64,000 nucleotides of DNA, from NCBI RefSeq assembly GCF_009711345.1, contig NZ_SMMA01000055.1:38950-102949 (forward strand). Reading direction: 5' to 3'. The notes beneath the pieces are model-generated. The model ran no database searches and had not been told where the DNA came from. It saw only the letters and a program-made list of their open reading frames with translations. A program made the position numbers and the translations under genes. Numbering within the stretch: the first letter of the stretch is position 1; every line of letters starts with the position of its first letter. Shown piece after piece: positions 25,923 to 35,806 of this stretch. The stretch is from Pseudovibrio flavus. Its GTDB lineage: Bacteria > Pseudomonadota > Alphaproteobacteria > Rhizobiales > Stappiaceae.

Positions 25923-27113
25923 TTAAGCTTCCAGAGCAACAACGCCTGGCAGTTCTTTGCCTTCGAGCCACTCAAGGAACGCGCCACCAGCGGTGGAAAC
26001 GTAAGAGAAGTCGTCAGCTGCGCCAGCGTGGTTGAGAGCTGCAACGGTGTCACCACCGCCTGCTACGGTCTTCAGTTCGCCAGCTTTGGTTTTTTCAGCA
26101 GCGTACTGAGCAGCCGCAACGGTTGCTTTGTCGAATGGAGCGATTTCGAATGCGCCGAATGGGCCGTTCCATACGAGGGTCTTAGCAGCGTCGATCTTCT
26201 GCTTAACAACTTCGATGGATGCTGGGCCAACGTCGAGCATCATTGCGTCCGCAGGAATTGCGTCCAGAGCAACGGTTTCGTTCTTAGCGTTTGCTGCAAA
26301 TTCCCATGCAACAACTGCGTCTGCAGGCAGAACGATTTCACAGCCAGCTTTTTCAGCAGCTGCCATGATGCGCAGTGCAGTTTCCTTAAGGTCGTGTTCG
26401 CACAGCGACTTACCTACGTTCACGCCTTTAGCTGCGAGGAAGGTGTTTGCCATGCCGCCGCCGATAACCAGAATGTCTACTTTAGACACGAGGTTTTCGA
26501 GCAGGTCGATCTTGGAGGAAACCTTAGCGCCGCCAACAACTGCCAGAACCGGACGTACTGGAGTACCCAGTGCAGAACCCAGAGCTTCCAGCTCAGCCTG
26601 CATAGTGCGGCCAGCGTAGGAAGGCAGAAGCTTTGCGATACCTTCGGTAGAACCATGTGCGCGGTGTGCTGCGGAGAACGCATCGTTTACATAGATGTCG
26701 CCGTTTGCAGCAAGAGCAGCTGCGAACTCAGGATCGTTCTTTTCTTCGCCTTTGTAGAAGCGGGTGTTTTCCAGAAGAAGAACGTCGCCGTCAGCCATTG
26801 CATCAACAGCAGCTTTTGCAACATCGCCAATGCAGTCGTTTGCGAAAGCAACTGGTTTGCCGAGCAGTTCAGCAACAGCTGGAGCAACAGGAGCAAGGCT
26901 CATCTCTGCTACAACTTCGCCCTTCGGACGGCCGAAGTGAGCCAGAAGGATAACCTTACCGCCAGCTTCGGAGATTTCCTTGATGGTTGGCAGAACGCGC
27001 TCGATGCGGGTTGCATCGGTCACTTTGCCGTCTTTCATAGGAACGTTGAGGTCAACACGAACGAGAACGCGCTTACCGGACAGGTCGGCATCGCTGAGTG
27101 TTTTGAAAGACAT
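25923..27113 (-). CDS. pgk: Phosphoglycerate kinase
   Basis: A 396-residue two-domain kinase that converts 1,3-bisphosphoglycerate and ADP to 3-phosphoglycerate and ATP. Seen motifs: RVDLNVP near the N-terminus, [10 protein letters not shown], the hinge-side [10 protein letters not shown] and the C-terminal [10 protein letters not shown] nucleotide loop. Full length. It is preceded on the same strand by gap and tkt, with a hairpin terminator between gap and pgk, so expression may be partly uncoupled. Confidence 0.97.
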   Translation of the reverse strand: MSFKTLSDADLSGKRVLVRVDLNVPMKDGKVTDATRIERVLPTIKEISEAGGKVILLAHFGRPKGEVVAEMSLAPVAPAVAELLGKPVAFANDCIGDVAKAAVDAMADGDVLLLENTRFYKGEEKNDPEFAAALAANGDIYVNDAFSAAHRAHGSTEGIAKLLPSYAGRTMQAELEALGSALGTPVRPVLAVVGGAKVSSKIDLLENLVSKVDILVIGGGMANTFLAAKGVNVGKSLCEHDLKETALRIMAAAEKAGCEIVLPADAVVAWEFAANAKNETVALDAIPADAMMLDVGPASIEVVKQKIDAAKTLVWNGPFGAFEIAPFDKATVAAAQYAAEKTKAGELKTVAGGGDTVAALNHAGAADDFSYVSTAGGAFLEWLEGKELPGVVALEA

Positions 27114-27257
27114 AGGTTGTCTCCAGACTCGAAATAATGTGGTGGTAGAAGCCTAGGGCGGATTGCCCGCCATGTAACAGGCACCTTTGCGCTTTTTTGC
27201 CTGACCGCCAAAAATGCAGGCCAGATCTTGTTCATTGGCAAGGCGCCAAACAAGCGT

Positions 27258-27287
27258 AAAAAGGGCCACTTGAAACAAGTGGCCCCC
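27258..27287 (-). terminator. Terminator between gap and pgk
   Basis: GGGCCACTTG (27263-27272) and CAAGTGGCCC (27276-27285) form a 10-bp stem, followed on the minus strand by TTTTT. It would end or attenuate the gap transcript before pgk. Confidence 0.85.
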
Positions 27288-27294
27288 TTTAAAA

Positions 27295-28302
27295 TTAGAT
27301 GAGCTTTGCCATCGCTACAGCAGTGTCTGCCATGCGGTTGGAGAAGCCCCACTCGTTGTCGTACCAAGAAAGGATGCGAACCATTTTGCCTTCCATGACC
27401 TTGGTCTGGTCCATGTGGAAGATGGAAGAGTGGCTGTCGTGGTTGAAGTCGGAAGAAACGTTTGCAACTTCGGTGTAGCCCAGAACGCCCTTCATTTCGC
27501 CATCAGCAGCAGCTTTGATTGCTGCGTTGATTTCTTCAACGGAGGTGTCACGCTTAGCGATGAAAGTCAGGTCTACTACGGAAACGTTCGGGGTAGGAAC
27601 GCGGATTGCAACGCCGTCCAGCTTGCCTGCCAGTTCAGGAAGAACCAGACCAACAGCTTTAGCAGCACCGGTAGAAGTTGGGATCATGGACAGAGCTGCA
27701 GCGCGTGCGCGGTACATGTCGCTGTGCATGGTGTCGAGGGTAGGCTGATCACCAGTGTAGGAGTGAATGGTGGTCATGAAGCCTTTTTCGATGCCAACAG
27801 TCTTTTCCAGAACTGCCGCTACAGGAGACAGACAGTTGGTGGTGCAAGATGCGTTGGAAACAACGAGGTCTTCAGCAGTAAGGGTGTCGTGGTTTACACC
27901 GTATACGATGGTTTTGTCTGCGCCAGCAGCTGGAGCGGAAACCAGAACGCGCTTTGCGCCTGCTTCAAGGTGCATCGCAGCTTTTTCGCGTGCAGTGAAG
28001 ATGCCGGTGCATTCCATTGCAACGTCGATACCCATTTCACCCCAAGGCAGTTCCTTAGGATCACGGATAGCGGTTACCTTGATTGGGCCACGACCTACGT
28101 CGATGGTGTCGCCGTCTACTTTAACTTCAGCTGGGAAGCGGCCGTGTACGGAGTCGAAGCGCAGCAGGTGTGCGTTCATTTCTACTGGGCCGAGGTCGTT
28201 GATGGCTACGACTTCGATGTCGGTGCGGCCAGATTCGATGATTGCGCGGAGTACGTTACGTCCGATGCGGCCAAAGCCGTTAATGGCTACTTTAACTGCC
28301 AT
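27295..28302 (-). CDS. gap: Glyceraldehyde-3-phosphate dehydrogenase, type I
   Basis: A 335-residue enzyme starting [19 protein letters not shown], with the active-site [12 protein letters not shown] (catalytic Cys) and the C-terminal [13 protein letters not shown]. It oxidises glyceraldehyde 3-phosphate with NAD+ or NADP+. The residue after the beta-2 strand reads INDL, with an Asp that usually favours NAD. I chose ATG 28302, which begins the conserved sequence and has AGAGG upstream; the frame continues open toward tkt but lacks family resemblance. Confidence 0.97.
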   Translation of the reverse strand: MAVKVAINGFGRIGRNVLRAIIESGRTDIEVVAINDLGPVEMNAHLLRFDSVHGRFPAEVKVDGDTIDVGRGPIKVTAIRDPKELPWGEMGIDVAMECTGIFTAREKAAMHLEAGAKRVLVSAPAAGADKTIVYGVNHDTLTAEDLVVSNASCTTNCLSPVAAVLEKTVGIEKGFMTTIHSYTGDQPTLDTMHSDMYRARAAALSMIPTSTGAAKAVGLVLPELAGKLDGVAIRVPTPNVSVVDLTFIAKRDTSVEEINAAIKAAADGEMKGVLGYTEVANVSSDFNHDSHSSIFHMDQTKVMEGKMVRILSWYDNEWGFSNRMADTAVAMAKLI

Positions 28303-28426
28303 TTTAACCTCTTTCATTTCAGCGCCTTTGCGACGCGATTTTATTAGGTCTTTGCTGGCAACGTTGCCAGCCGTCCTGCGGTGTGGTGGAGTGCCCGACC
28401 TTGGGAACCGGGCACCCAATGATTGC

Positions 28427-30427
28427 CTAGGCGTCTTCTTGGTCGCCTAGACGGGTTTCGGCTTCCTGTACCACTGCTGCTGCAGTGATACCGAAATGCT
28501 CGTAAAGCTCTTTGTAAGGTCCAGAGGCGCCAAAACCGGTCATGCCGATAAAGCACCCCTGAGCGCCGATGAAGCGGTCCCATCCCTGACGGATGCCTGC
28601 TTCAATCGCAATTTTTACAGGACTATCACCAATGATAGACTGCTTGTATGCGTCACTTTGCTGCTCAAACAGCTCGAAGCTAGGGACGGAAACCACACGG
28701 GCCTCGATACCTTTCGCCTGAAGCTGGGTTTGCGCATCAACGGCGATCTCGACTTCAGAACCTGTCGCAAAGATAGTCACAGCTGCATCGCCCTGACAAT
28801 CCGAGATTACATAGGCACCCTTGCGACAACGGTTTTCTTCTTCGTAGCTCTTGCGCAAAGATGGCAGGTTCTGTCGGGTCAGCGCAAGAATACTCGGTGT
28901 TGAGCCGGACTCAAGTGCAATCTGCCAGCATTCGAGGGTCTCTGTGATATCTGCCGGACGGAAGAAGAAGAGATCTGGAATTGCGCGCAGCGCCGCGAAG
29001 TGTTCGACAGGCTGGTGGGTCGGGCCATCTTCGCCAAGGCCAATGGAGTCGTGGGTCATTACGTGAATGACGCGCTGCTTCATCAGAGCTGCAAGGCGAA
29101 GGGATGGGCGGCAGTAGTCGGAGAAAATTAGGAAGCCGCCGGAGTAAGGGATCAGGCCGCCATGTAGCGCCATGCCGTTCATCGCCGCTGCCATGCCATG
29201 CTCACGGATACCCCAATGAACATAACGACCGGAGAAGTCGGTCGGCGTGATCGGCGCGGTCTGAGCGGTCTTGGTGTTGTTGGAACCGGTAAGGTCGGCA
29301 GAGCCGCCAATGGTTTCCGGAATAACAGCATTCACCACACCCAGTACAGCTTCGGAAGCTTTACGGGTTGCCATGGTAGGCTGTGTTTCCGCCAGTTCTT
29401 TTTTGTAGTTCTGGACTGCTTCTTCAAAGCCAGCAGGCAGGTCGCCACGGTTACGGCGCTCGAACTCTGCGCGAAGGGTTGCATCAGCGTCTTTCAGGCG
29501 CTGTTCCCATTCCTGACGGGCTTTAGTTGAGCGAAGGCCAGCAATGCGCCATGCATCGAGCGCGTCGCTTGGTACTTCAAATGGCTCGTATTCCCAGCCA
29601 AGTGCTTCGCGCGTTGCAGCAATTTCTTCTGCGCCGAGTGGAGAGCCATGTACCTTGTTGGTACCAGCTTTCTTCGGAGAGCCGAAGCCGATGGTGGTTT
29701 TTGCTGCGATCAGGGTTGGCTTATCGCTTGCCTGCGCTGCTTCAATTGCGTTTGCAATAGCTTCTGGATCGTGACCATCGATGGAGATGGTGTTCCAGCC
29801 GGATGCTTCAAAGCGCATGATCTGGTTGGTGCTGTCTGCCAGAGAAACGGCACCGTCGATGGTGATGTTGTTGTCATCCCAGAAAACGATAAGCTTGTTC
29901 AGCTTCAAGTGTCCTGCAAGGGAAATCGCTTCTTGGGAGATGCCTTCCATAAGGCAGCCGTCGCCAGCCAGTACGTAGGTGTAGTGGCCAACCAGCTCAG
30001 CGCCGAAACGGTCTGCCTGAAGGCGTTCGGCCATTGCCATACCTACAGCGTTTGCAAGGCCCTGACCGAGTGGTCCGGTGGTCGTTTCAATGCCTGCGCC
30101 ATGCCCGTATTCTGGGTGGCCGCAAGTGCGATGACCAAGCTGGCGGAAATTCTTGATTTCTTCAAGCGGGAAATCTTCATAACCCAACAGGTGAAGTACA
30201 GAGTATAGAAGCATAGAACCATGGCCCGCAGACAGCACGAAGCGGTCACGGTCAGGCCAGTTTGGAACTTGTGGGTCGAACTTCAGATATTTAGAGAAAA
30301 GAACGGTCGCAATATCAGCTGCACCCATAGGCAGACCAGGGTGACCCGAATTTGCCTTTTCTACTGCGTCTATCGAGAGGAAACGGATTGCGTTGGCCAT
30401 CCGATTATGTTTTCCCAGATCGGTCAT
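28427..30427 (-). CDS. tkt: Transketolase
   Basis: A 666-residue thiamine-pyrophosphate enzyme of the pentose phosphate pathway that moves two-carbon units between sugar phosphates. It shows the N-terminal [21 protein letters not shown], the TPP/Mg2+ motif [22 protein letters not shown] and the C-terminal domain with [17 protein letters not shown] chose ATG 30427 because GGGAAG lies just upstream and it matches the family N-terminus; ATG 30481 is an in-frame alternative adding 18 residues. First gene of the tkt-gap-pgk group. Confidence 0.95.
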   Translation of the reverse strand: MTDLGKHNRMANAIRFLSIDAVEKANSGHPGLPMGAADIATVLFSKYLKFDPQVPNWPDRDRFVLSAGHGSMLLYSVLHLLGYEDFPLEEIKNFRQLGHRTCGHPEYGHGAGIETTTGPLGQGLANAVGMAMAERLQADRFGAELVGHYTYVLAGDGCLMEGISQEAISLAGHLKLNKLIVFWDDNNITIDGAVSLADSTNQIMRFEASGWNTISIDGHDPEAIANAIEAAQASDKPTLIAAKTTIGFGSPKKAGTNKVHGSPLGAEEIAATREALGWEYEPFEVPSDALDAWRIAGLRSTKARQEWEQRLKDADATLRAEFERRNRGDLPAGFEEAVQNYKKELAETQPTMATRKASEAVLGVVNAVIPETIGGSADLTGSNNTKTAQTAPITPTDFSGRYVHWGIREHGMAAAMNGMALHGGLIPYSGGFLIFSDYCRPSLRLAALMKQRVIHVMTHDSIGLGEDGPTHQPVEHFAALRAIPDLFFFRPADITETLECWQIALESGSTPSILALTRQNLPSLRKSYEEENRCRKGAYVISDCQGDAAVTIFATGSEVEIAVDAQTQLQAKGIEARVVSVPSFELFEQQSDAYKQSIIGDSPVKIAIEAGIRQGWDRFIGAQGCFIGMTGFGASGPYKELYEHFGITAAAVVQEAETRLGDQEDA

Positions 30428-30974
30428 TTTCTTCCCGTTGCTTGCTCCGGCTGGGCTACCGTGAACCTTATCAATACTCATAGTACCGGCTGTGGACCTG
30501 TCGTCTTTGCCCCAGACTTGGAAGTCAGGATTCCACCGCTGAAGTTATATGATGGGGAGACATAGCAGGTCGAACAAATGTGTCAATCAAACACGCGTAT
30601 GTGGAGCCCTAGAAAGTGTTCATTTGCCTAATATGTGTTCATTTTTGTGAGTTTGTTTCGCACATCGTCGATTTACCTCAAAACCTTGTCATAAAAACGA
30701 TCAGTGACTCTTACGTGTGTATCCCTAGGTAAAACTTGAGTGATTTGCTTTCGTGCTAAACGACTCGAAAAAAGAATGGCTCAATTTTGCTGCATAGATA
30801 TGCTGAGATATGGTGTGCATAAAGTAGGATGCGTATGTCTCCTCCATGGAACTTGCTCTAACGGTTGTCATAGAGGATTGATTAACCAACCTTCGGAACA
30901 GACTTTTTGATGGGCAATTTGTTTGTCTGGAAGGAAACAATAAAGAAAACGGGACTTCTACAGGGGGCCAGCAA
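30428..30974. other. Intergenic region between tkt and DUF4164 gene
   Basis: About 550 bases, AT-rich, divergent promoters on both sides. Direct repeats GTGTTCATTT at 30616-30625 and 30635-30644, 19 bases apart, may be a regulator site for tkt. The right part holds the leader of the DUF4164-zapA operon. I see no gene or structured RNA with confidence. Confidence 0.45.
30616..30644. repeat. Direct repeat GTGTTCATTT, 19-base spacing
   Basis: Two identical decamers start at 30616 and 30635, nearly two helical turns apart, about 190 bases upstream of tkt. The spacing suits a dimeric regulator; no regulator is identified. Confidence 0.35.
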
Positions 30975-31256
30975 TTGGAAACTGAGCAGAAGCTAGATGA
31001 TGCTCTTGGTCGGCTGTCAGCGGCAATTGGCAAGCTGGAAGGCGTTGCTCACCAACGCATGAATGCCGACAAATCAATGGGGGTTCTCGAAAAGGACCTT
31101 CAGCGCCTTGGTGAAGACAGATCTCAGTTGGCAGCGACGCTTGACGATGCGGAAGCACGCGCAGAAAAGCTCGAGACCGTAAATAAGGAAGTGTCCAAGC
31201 GTTTGGTAGCCGCAATGGAAACCATTCGCACTGTTTTGGACAAACAAGGTAGCTAA
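30975..31256 (+). CDS. DUF4164-type coiled-coil protein
   Basis: A 93-residue all-helical protein (LDDALGRLSAAIGKLEGVA, then LEKDLQRLGEDRSQLAATLDDAEARAEKLE) resembling the DUF4164 family found just before zapA in alphaproteobacteria. The start is a TTG with AGGGGG about eight bases upstream; no in-frame ATG fits the N-terminus. It is four bases from zapA, so it likely acts with ZapA or in division, an inference from context only. Confidence 0.75.
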   Translation: METEQKLDDALGRLSAAIGKLEGVAHQRMNADKSMGVLEKDLQRLGEDRSQLAATLDDAEARAEKLETVNKEVSKRLVAAMETIRTVLDKQGS

Positions 31257-31260
31257 CGAC

Positions 31261-31668
31261 ATGGCGCAGATTACAGTAACAATCAACGGCCGCAGCTTTC
31301 GCATGGCCTGCGATGACGGCGAAGAAGAGCGGTTGCTCGGTCTTGCGCAGCGCTTTGACGATAGCATCAATATTTTACGCGGCAACTTCGGTGAAATTGG
31401 TGACCTGCGGCTAACCGTGATGGCCGGCATTATGGCAATGGATCAGAAGTTGGAGATGGAGCGCAGACTTGAGCGTTTGCAGTCTGAGCGTGATCAGGAA
31501 GCAGTGGCGCAACAAGAGGCTGTGTCATCTTTGCAGAGCCGTTTGAACTCATTTGATGCCGAGAAGGCCGAGTACGAACAGCGAATTGCTGAGAAGCTGA
31601 GCGAAGCTGCAGAAAAAATTGAGTCACTGGCAGATGGACTTGCCGGTGGATTGCGCGACGACGACTAA
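31261..31668 (+). CDS. zapA: Cell division protein ZapA
   Basis: A 135-residue protein with the ZapA N-terminal domain (QITVTINGRSFRMACDDGEE, then LLGLAQRFDDSI) and a C-terminal coiled coil. ZapA binds FtsZ and cross-links filaments in the Z-ring. The C-terminal helix continues longer than in short ZapA proteins, a common alphaproteobacterial form. It sits directly upstream of 6S RNA and the 5-formyl-THF cyclo-ligase gene, the usual zapA-ssrS-fau order. Confidence 0.9.
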   Translation: MAQITVTINGRSFRMACDDGEEERLLGLAQRFDDSINILRGNFGEIGDLRLTVMAGIMAMDQKLEMERRLERLQSERDQEAVAQQEAVSSLQSRLNSFDAEKAEYEQRIAEKLSEAAEKIESLADGLAGGLRDDD

Positions 31669-31726
31669 TTTCCCAAGCGAAAGTGCTGGAAATTTGGTGT
31701 TGCGCACTCTATATGGGTGATCGCGT

Positions 31727-31884
31727 TGCTGCGCGGTTCGTTAGGAGACACTTATCCCCGGGGCCTTACGCATTCCTTCGGGAGCTGTTCCTGCTTTCGC
31801 TCGTGGGCTTAGGCATACGGCACCCACCTACATTGTAGGTTCTCCGGGATTGCATTCCTCCGACGGCCGAGGTGGCGCGCCCTT
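31727..31884 (+). ncRNA. ssrS: 6S RNA
   Basis: Lies between zapA and the 5-formyl-THF cyclo-ligase gene, the classic 6S RNA position. The 5' segment (GCGGTTCGTTAGGAG, 31732-31747) can pair with the 3' segment (CTCCGACGGCCG, 31858-31869) as the closing stem. Between lie the CCCCGGGGCC element (31756-31765), a long imperfect stem, and the small hairpin CCTAC-ATT-GTAGG (31827-31839) on the 3' side of the central bubble. A GC-rich end runs into TTTTTT at 31883-31888, as a terminator. 6S RNA mimics an open promoter and binds sigma-70 polymerase. Ends are approximate. Confidence 0.75.
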
Positions 31885-31969
31885 TTTTACTTTTCCCGAT
31901 TGGGACCAAATTGCGAGTTACGCCCTTCGCTGTCATAGGCAGACCCTTAAGGGTGTGGAGGGGCGGGAC

Positions 31970-32563
31970 GTGAGCGACAGCACCACTTCTAGGCTTTTAA
32001 AAGAAGAGAAAAAGCAGATCCGGCGTGAAGCGCTGGGGAAGCGTTCGTCTTTACCGGAAGTTCAGCGGATTGAGTATGCGTTGAACCTTGCGGAGTTTGC
32101 CGAGGATTTGGGTGATGTGCGTGGCAAGATCGTTTCCGGCTTCTGGCCTATTCGGGACGAGATAGATCCCCGCCCGCTTATGGCGCGTTTGAAAGAGCTG
32201 GGTGCTGCGCTTTGCCTGCCGGTTGTTATTGGCGACGAGCTTGAGTTCAGAAGCCTTGGTGATGGAAGCAATCTGGAGCCTTCGGGTTTTGGAACCTATG
32301 CGCCGGGAGCTTCTGCTTCTGTGGTGCTGCCGGATGTGCTTCTTGTGCCCCTTGCTGCTTTTGATGAGCGCGGGCACCGCATTGGTTATGGGCGCGGGTT
32401 TTACGATAGGGCACTGACAAAACTAGCCGAATGTAAGGCTGTTCAGGCTTTCGGACTTGCTTTTTCATGCCAGCAGGTAAAAGAGGTGCCAGCAGAGCCG
32501 CATGATCGGTTGCTGGATGGGGTCCTGACTGAAAACGGGCCTTTGAGAATTATTAGGAAGTGA
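31970..32563 (+). CDS. fau: 5-formyltetrahydrofolate cyclo-ligase
   Basis: A 197-residue enzyme that converts 5-formyl-THF to 5,10-methenyl-THF with ATP. Family motifs: KKQIRREALGKR near the N-terminus, and LLVPLAAFDERGHRIGYGRGFYDR, the ATP/folate-binding glycine-rich block. I take GTG 31970, with GGAGG eight bases upstream, as the start. A longer in-frame ATG at 31850 would overlap 6S RNA and add residues not found in the family. Confidence 0.9.
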   Translation: MSDSTTSRLLKEEKKQIRREALGKRSSLPEVQRIEYALNLAEFAEDLGDVRGKIVSGFWPIRDEIDPRPLMARLKELGAALCLPVVIGDELEFRSLGDGSNLEPSGFGTYAPGASASVVLPDVLLVPLAAFDERGHRIGYGRGFYDRALTKLAECKAVQAFGLAFSCQQVKEVPAEPHDRLLDGVLTENGPLRIIRK

Positions 32564-32575
32564 AGGGAAACCTGA

Positions 32576-33409
32576 ATGCGGTTGCTGTTTCTGGGCGATT
32601 TGGTTGGTCGGTCCGGGCGAAACGCTGTTATTGATCAATTGCCATCCCTGGTGGAAGAGAACCAGATCGACTTCGTCGTTGTGAACGGTGAAAACGCTGC
32701 CGCTGGTTTTGGAATTACCGAAGAAATCCTGCAGGATTTGCTGGATGCGGGCGCAGATGTTGTGACCACTGGTAACCATGCTTGGGACCAGCGTGACACG
32801 CTTGTTTACATCGAGCGCCAGCCTCAGTTGCTGAGACCTGCAAACTACCCACCGGGCTCTCCGGGCCGTGGTGCTAACCTTTATCGCGCTCGCAACGGCG
32901 CGAACGTGGTTGTCGCAAACCTCATGGGCCGCATCTACATGGATGCGATGGATGATCCATTCCATGCGGCTGAAAAGCTGCTTGAAGAGTTCCCACTTGG
33001 TCATGTGGCCGATGCGATCATCATTGATATGCACGCTGAGGCGACGAGTGAGAAGCAGGCAATGGGTCACTTCTGTGATGGTCGTGCTTCGCTTGTTGTT
33101 GGAACACATACGCATGCACCGACAGCGGATCACCAGATCCTCGTCGGCGGCACTGGTTATATGAGTGATGCTGGTATGTGCGGCGACTATGATTCTGTGC
33201 TTGGCATGGAAAAAGAAGAGCCGGTACAACGCTTCTTGCGCAAGATTCCGTCTGGCCGTTTTACGCCAGCTCTGGGTGAGGCGACGATTTGCGGCGTGGC
33301 CGTTGATACCGACGATCGCACCGGCTTAGCCGTTGATATTTCGCCAGTTCGCATTGGCGGGCGGCTCTCTCAAGTGCTGCCGCCATTCTGGCCAGCGGGC
33401 AAAAACTAA
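32576..33409 (+). CDS. YmdB-type metallophosphoesterase (TIGR00282)
   Basis: A 277-residue phosphoesterase with the metal-binding motifs GDLVGRSGR, NGEN, TTGNHAWD and VGTHTHAPT in order. Close family members are YmdB-like 2',3'-cyclic-nucleotide phosphodiesterases with two metal ions. The metal ligands (Asp8, Asn, His residues) are all kept. It is 12 bases downstream of the cyclo-ligase gene and ends at a terminator, so the two form one unit after 6S RNA. Confidence 0.88.
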   Translation: MRLLFLGDLVGRSGRNAVIDQLPSLVEENQIDFVVVNGENAAAGFGITEEILQDLLDAGADVVTTGNHAWDQRDTLVYIERQPQLLRPANYPPGSPGRGANLYRARNGANVVVANLMGRIYMDAMDDPFHAAEKLLEEFPLGHVADAIIIDMHAEATSEKQAMGHFCDGRASLVVGTHTHAPTADHQILVGGTGYMSDAGMCGDYDSVLGMEKEEPVQRFLRKIPSGRFTPALGEATICGVAVDTDDRTGLAVDISPVRIGGRLSQVLPPFWPAGKN

Positions 33410-33418
33410 AGCATTTTG

Positions 33419-33458
33419 GAGGCAGAGCGAGGGCAATTCGCTTCTGCCTCTTTATTTT
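33419..33458 (+). terminator. Terminator after the phosphoesterase gene
   Basis: GAGGCAGA (33419-33426) and TCTGCCTC (33443-33450), with an inner GCGA/TCGC pairing, precede TTTATTTT. Confidence 0.85.
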
Positions 33459-33616
33459 AGGTCGCCGAGTAATTATAAGCGGCGATCATACCAATGGCGG
33501 ATCGGGTAGGCGGACGCTGCGCGGAGGCGTGAAACAAGACGTGTTTCACCACCCTTGTCGGTGCACCTGCTGTATCTAAATCCGCAAGCGTCAACGAGTT
33601 AAAGCCGGGAAGACCT

Positions 33617-34360
33617 ATGGCCGGACATTCAAAATTTAAAAACATCATGCACCGCAAGGGTCGTCAGGACGCTGTGCGTTCCAAGATGTTCTCCAAGCTG
33701 TCTAAAGAAATTACCGTAGCTGCTAAAATGGGCGATCCGGATCCGGATAAAAACCCTCGTCTACGTCTGGCTGTCCAGAACGCTAAGGGTCAGTCCATGC
33801 CGAAAGACAACATCGCTCGCGCGATTGCTAAGTCTCAGGCAGGCGATGCTGCGAACTATGACGAAATCCGTTACGAAGGCTACGGCCCGGGCGGCACCGC
33901 GATTATCGTTGAAGTGCTGACCGACAACAAAAACCGTTCTGCTGCAAACGTTCGCTCTTACTTCACCAAGTACGGCGGCTCCTTGGGCGAAACCGGTTCT
34001 GTTTCCTTCATGTTCGACCGCGTTGGCGAGATCGTTTACAAGCCTGAAGCTGGTGAAGCTGAAGCTATTTTGGAAGCTGGTATCGAAGCTGGTGCAGAAG
34101 ACGTTGTGTCCGATGAAGAAGGTCACACTGTAATCTGCGCATTCGAAGACGTTTCTGAAGTTTCCAAAGCTCTGGAAGATGCACTGGGCGAAGCTGAGTC
34201 CGTCAAAATCATCTGGAAGCCACAGAACCTTGTTCCTGTCGATGAAGACAAGGCTGGTACTCTGGTTAAGCTTATGGATGTGTTTGACGAAGATGACGAC
34301 GTACAGAACGTCTACTCCAACTTCGACATCTCCGAAGAAATCATGGCGAAGCTGGGCTAA
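33617..34360 (+). CDS. YebC/PmpR-family protein
   Basis: A 247-residue protein matching the family throughout: [21 protein letters not shown] at the N-terminus, [18 protein letters not shown] and, later, [13 protein letters not shown]. YebC-family proteins have been called transcription regulators; recent work links several to ribosome stalling relief. GGAAG lies upstream of the ATG. In many bacteria yebC precedes ruvC, as it nearly does here, with a divergent Lrp gene between. Confidence 0.93.
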   Translation: MAGHSKFKNIMHRKGRQDAVRSKMFSKLSKEITVAAKMGDPDPDKNPRLRLAVQNAKGQSMPKDNIARAIAKSQAGDAANYDEIRYEGYGPGGTAIIVEVLTDNKNRSAANVRSYFTKYGGSLGETGSVSFMFDRVGEIVYKPEAGEAEAILEAGIEAGAEDVVSDEEGHTVICAFEDVSEVSKALEDALGEAESVKIIWKPQNLVPVDEDKAGTLVKLMDVFDEDDDVQNVYSNFDISEEIMAKLG

Positions 34361-34382
34361 GTCCCGCTTTTTCAGAACTTAC

Positions 34383-34421
34383 AAAAAAGGCGCGTCACTT
34401 GAGTGGGACGCGCCTTTTTTT
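34383..34421. terminator. Bidirectional terminator
   Basis: AAAAAAGGCGCGTC (34383-34396) and GACGCGCCTTTTTT (34407-34420) pair perfectly, with an extra inner CTT/GAG segment. It lies between the convergent yebC and Lrp-type genes; the T-tract reaches the end of the Lrp coding region. Confidence 0.93.
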
Positions 34422-34911
34422 ATTCTGCTGCTGCAATCAGGTGGCTAAGTGGCAGCGTGCCGTTCGCCTTGCGTGTGCGGATGGCAAAGTTGGAGCGCAC
34501 ATCCTCAACGCCTTTGAGTGTCATCAGGAAATCGGAGAGGAAGGTATCGTAGGATTCCAGTGATGGAACGACAACCTCTGCAAGGATATCTGACTGGCCG
34601 GATACAAGGTGAACGGACACGATCTCTTCGCGCACTGTTAGTTCGTCAAGGATCGCCATGATCTGGGCGCGGCTTTCCTTTGCAACGCGCAGTTCAACGA
34701 ACACTGTCATTCCAAGGCCAACCGTTTTACGGTCCAAAGTTGCCTGATACCCGCTGATCACTCCGGTGTCTTCTAGGTGTTTAACGCGGCGAAGGCACGG
34801 AGAGGGCGATAGCGCAACTTTATTTGCCAATTCCACGTTGGTGAGGCGACCATCTTCCTGAAGGTTTTTCAGAATTTCCAAGTCAATCTTGTCTAGAGAG
34901 GCTTTTGGCAT
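34420..34911 (-). CDS. Lrp/AsnC-family transcriptional regulator
   Basis: A 163-residue regulator: N-terminal helix-turn-helix (LDKIDLEILKNLQEDGR, then LSPSPCLRRVKHLE) and a C-terminal RAM domain. The LSPSPCLRRVKxLE segment is typical of Lrp/LrpA proteins that respond to leucine or other amino acids. It is distinct from the other Lrp-type gene at 2909-3376. It is divergent from ruvC across 373 bases. Confidence 0.88.
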   Translation of the reverse strand: MPKASLDKIDLEILKNLQEDGRLTNVELANKVALSPSPCLRRVKHLEDTGVISGYQATLDRKTVGLGMTVFVELRVAKESRAQIMAILDELTVREEIVSVHLVSGQSDILAEVVVPSLESYDTFLSDFLMTLKGVEDVRSNFAIRTRKANGTLPLSHLIAAAE

Positions 34912-35284
34912 GTCTGGTCAATAAGTCCACTATCTGTATAATTTTATTGCTCATGATTACAGCATGGTGGCAATTGATGCAAGAAACTGCCAAGTGTTTT
35001 GGGGTGAAATTGGCATAAAGTGCCTCTTTTCCTGTTATTTGCATGGGGACGGGAAAGGTGGGGGTGTCGCGGAGCAAAACTTCAAAAAGTTGCAAGTGAA
35101 CTTTTGCGTTATGTCTTGGTATTCTTGCAATTATCTGGTGCTGCTGGCTCAAGCATGGTTGAGCAGCCGTTTGGCTGCTTGTGATGCAAAAAGCGGGTGA
35201 AATCTCCGCGAATTAGCGGAAATACAACCTGAGGGGACGAGTTCCAGTGGCGTCAATCGAGAACTTTTGTTACCGGTTTGTTCT
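34912..35284. other. Divergent region between Lrp-type gene and ruvC
   Basis: Carries both promoters. Near the right side are two overlapping hairpins: GCTCAA/TTGAGC (35147-35164) and AGCAGCC/GGCTGCT (35162-35179). They share bases 35162-35164 and so cannot both form fully. Neither has a T-tract. No gene seen. Confidence 0.4.
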
Positions 35285-35806
35285 ATGATGCATCCGATTC
35301 GAATACTGGGTATTGACCCGGGGCTGCGCTTTACGGGCTGGGGGCTTATCGAAGCTACTGGTAACCGACTGCGCTTTGTAGCCAGTGGCACTATTACGTC
35401 AAACGCCAAGCTAGCATTGGCCCATCGCCTTAAACAGCTACATGACGGTTTGCACGAGGTGGTAGAGCGTCACGAGCCACAAGAGGCTGCGGTTGAAAAT
35501 ACATTCGTGAACAAGGATGCAGGCGCGACGTTGAAGCTTGGGCAGGCGCGCGGTATCGCGCTGCTGGTGCCATCGCTCCATAATCTGGAGATAGCCGAGT
35601 ACGCGCCCAATCTGGTTAAAAAAACGGTAGTCGGGACCGGTCATGCCGACAAAGAACAGATACGAATGATGGTCAAGGTGCTAATGCCGACGGCGACCTT
35701 TAACTCTGACGATGCTGCCGATGCGCTGGCGATTGCCATTTGCCACGCCCAGCATCGCGGTGGGGCGCAAAACAGGCTTGCTGCTGCGGAGGCGCGTTAT
35801 AAATGA
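35285..35806 (+). CDS. ruvC: Holliday junction endonuclease RuvC
   Basis: A 173-residue resolvase that cuts Holliday junctions with RuvAB. The acidic active site is visible: Asp in ILGIDPGL, Glu in AVENTF, and the C-terminal Asp pair in DDAADAL. I chose ATG 35285; the next codon is also ATG, and either puts the first catalytic Asp close to the N-terminus as usual. The ribosome site is weak. Its stop overlaps the start of ruvA (ATGA), so ruvCAB is one operon. Confidence 0.94.
   Translation: MMHPIRILGIDPGLRFTGWGLIEATGNRLRFVASGTITSNAKLALAHRLKQLHDGLHEVVERHEPQEAAVENTFVNKDAGATLKLGQARGIALLVPSLHNLEIAEYAPNLVKKTVVGTGHADKEQIRMMVKVLMPTATFNSDDAADALAIAICHAQHRGGAQNRLAAAEARYK

Noticed and set aside
30725..31033. 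102-codon minus-strand frame overlapping the DUF4164 start
   Set aside because: AT-rich, no ribosome site, and it overlaps a supported gene on the other strand.
31850..31969. N-terminal extension of the 5-formyl-THF cyclo-ligase
   Set aside because: It overlaps the 3' part of 6S RNA and its terminator and is unlike the family; GTG 31970 has a good ribosome site.
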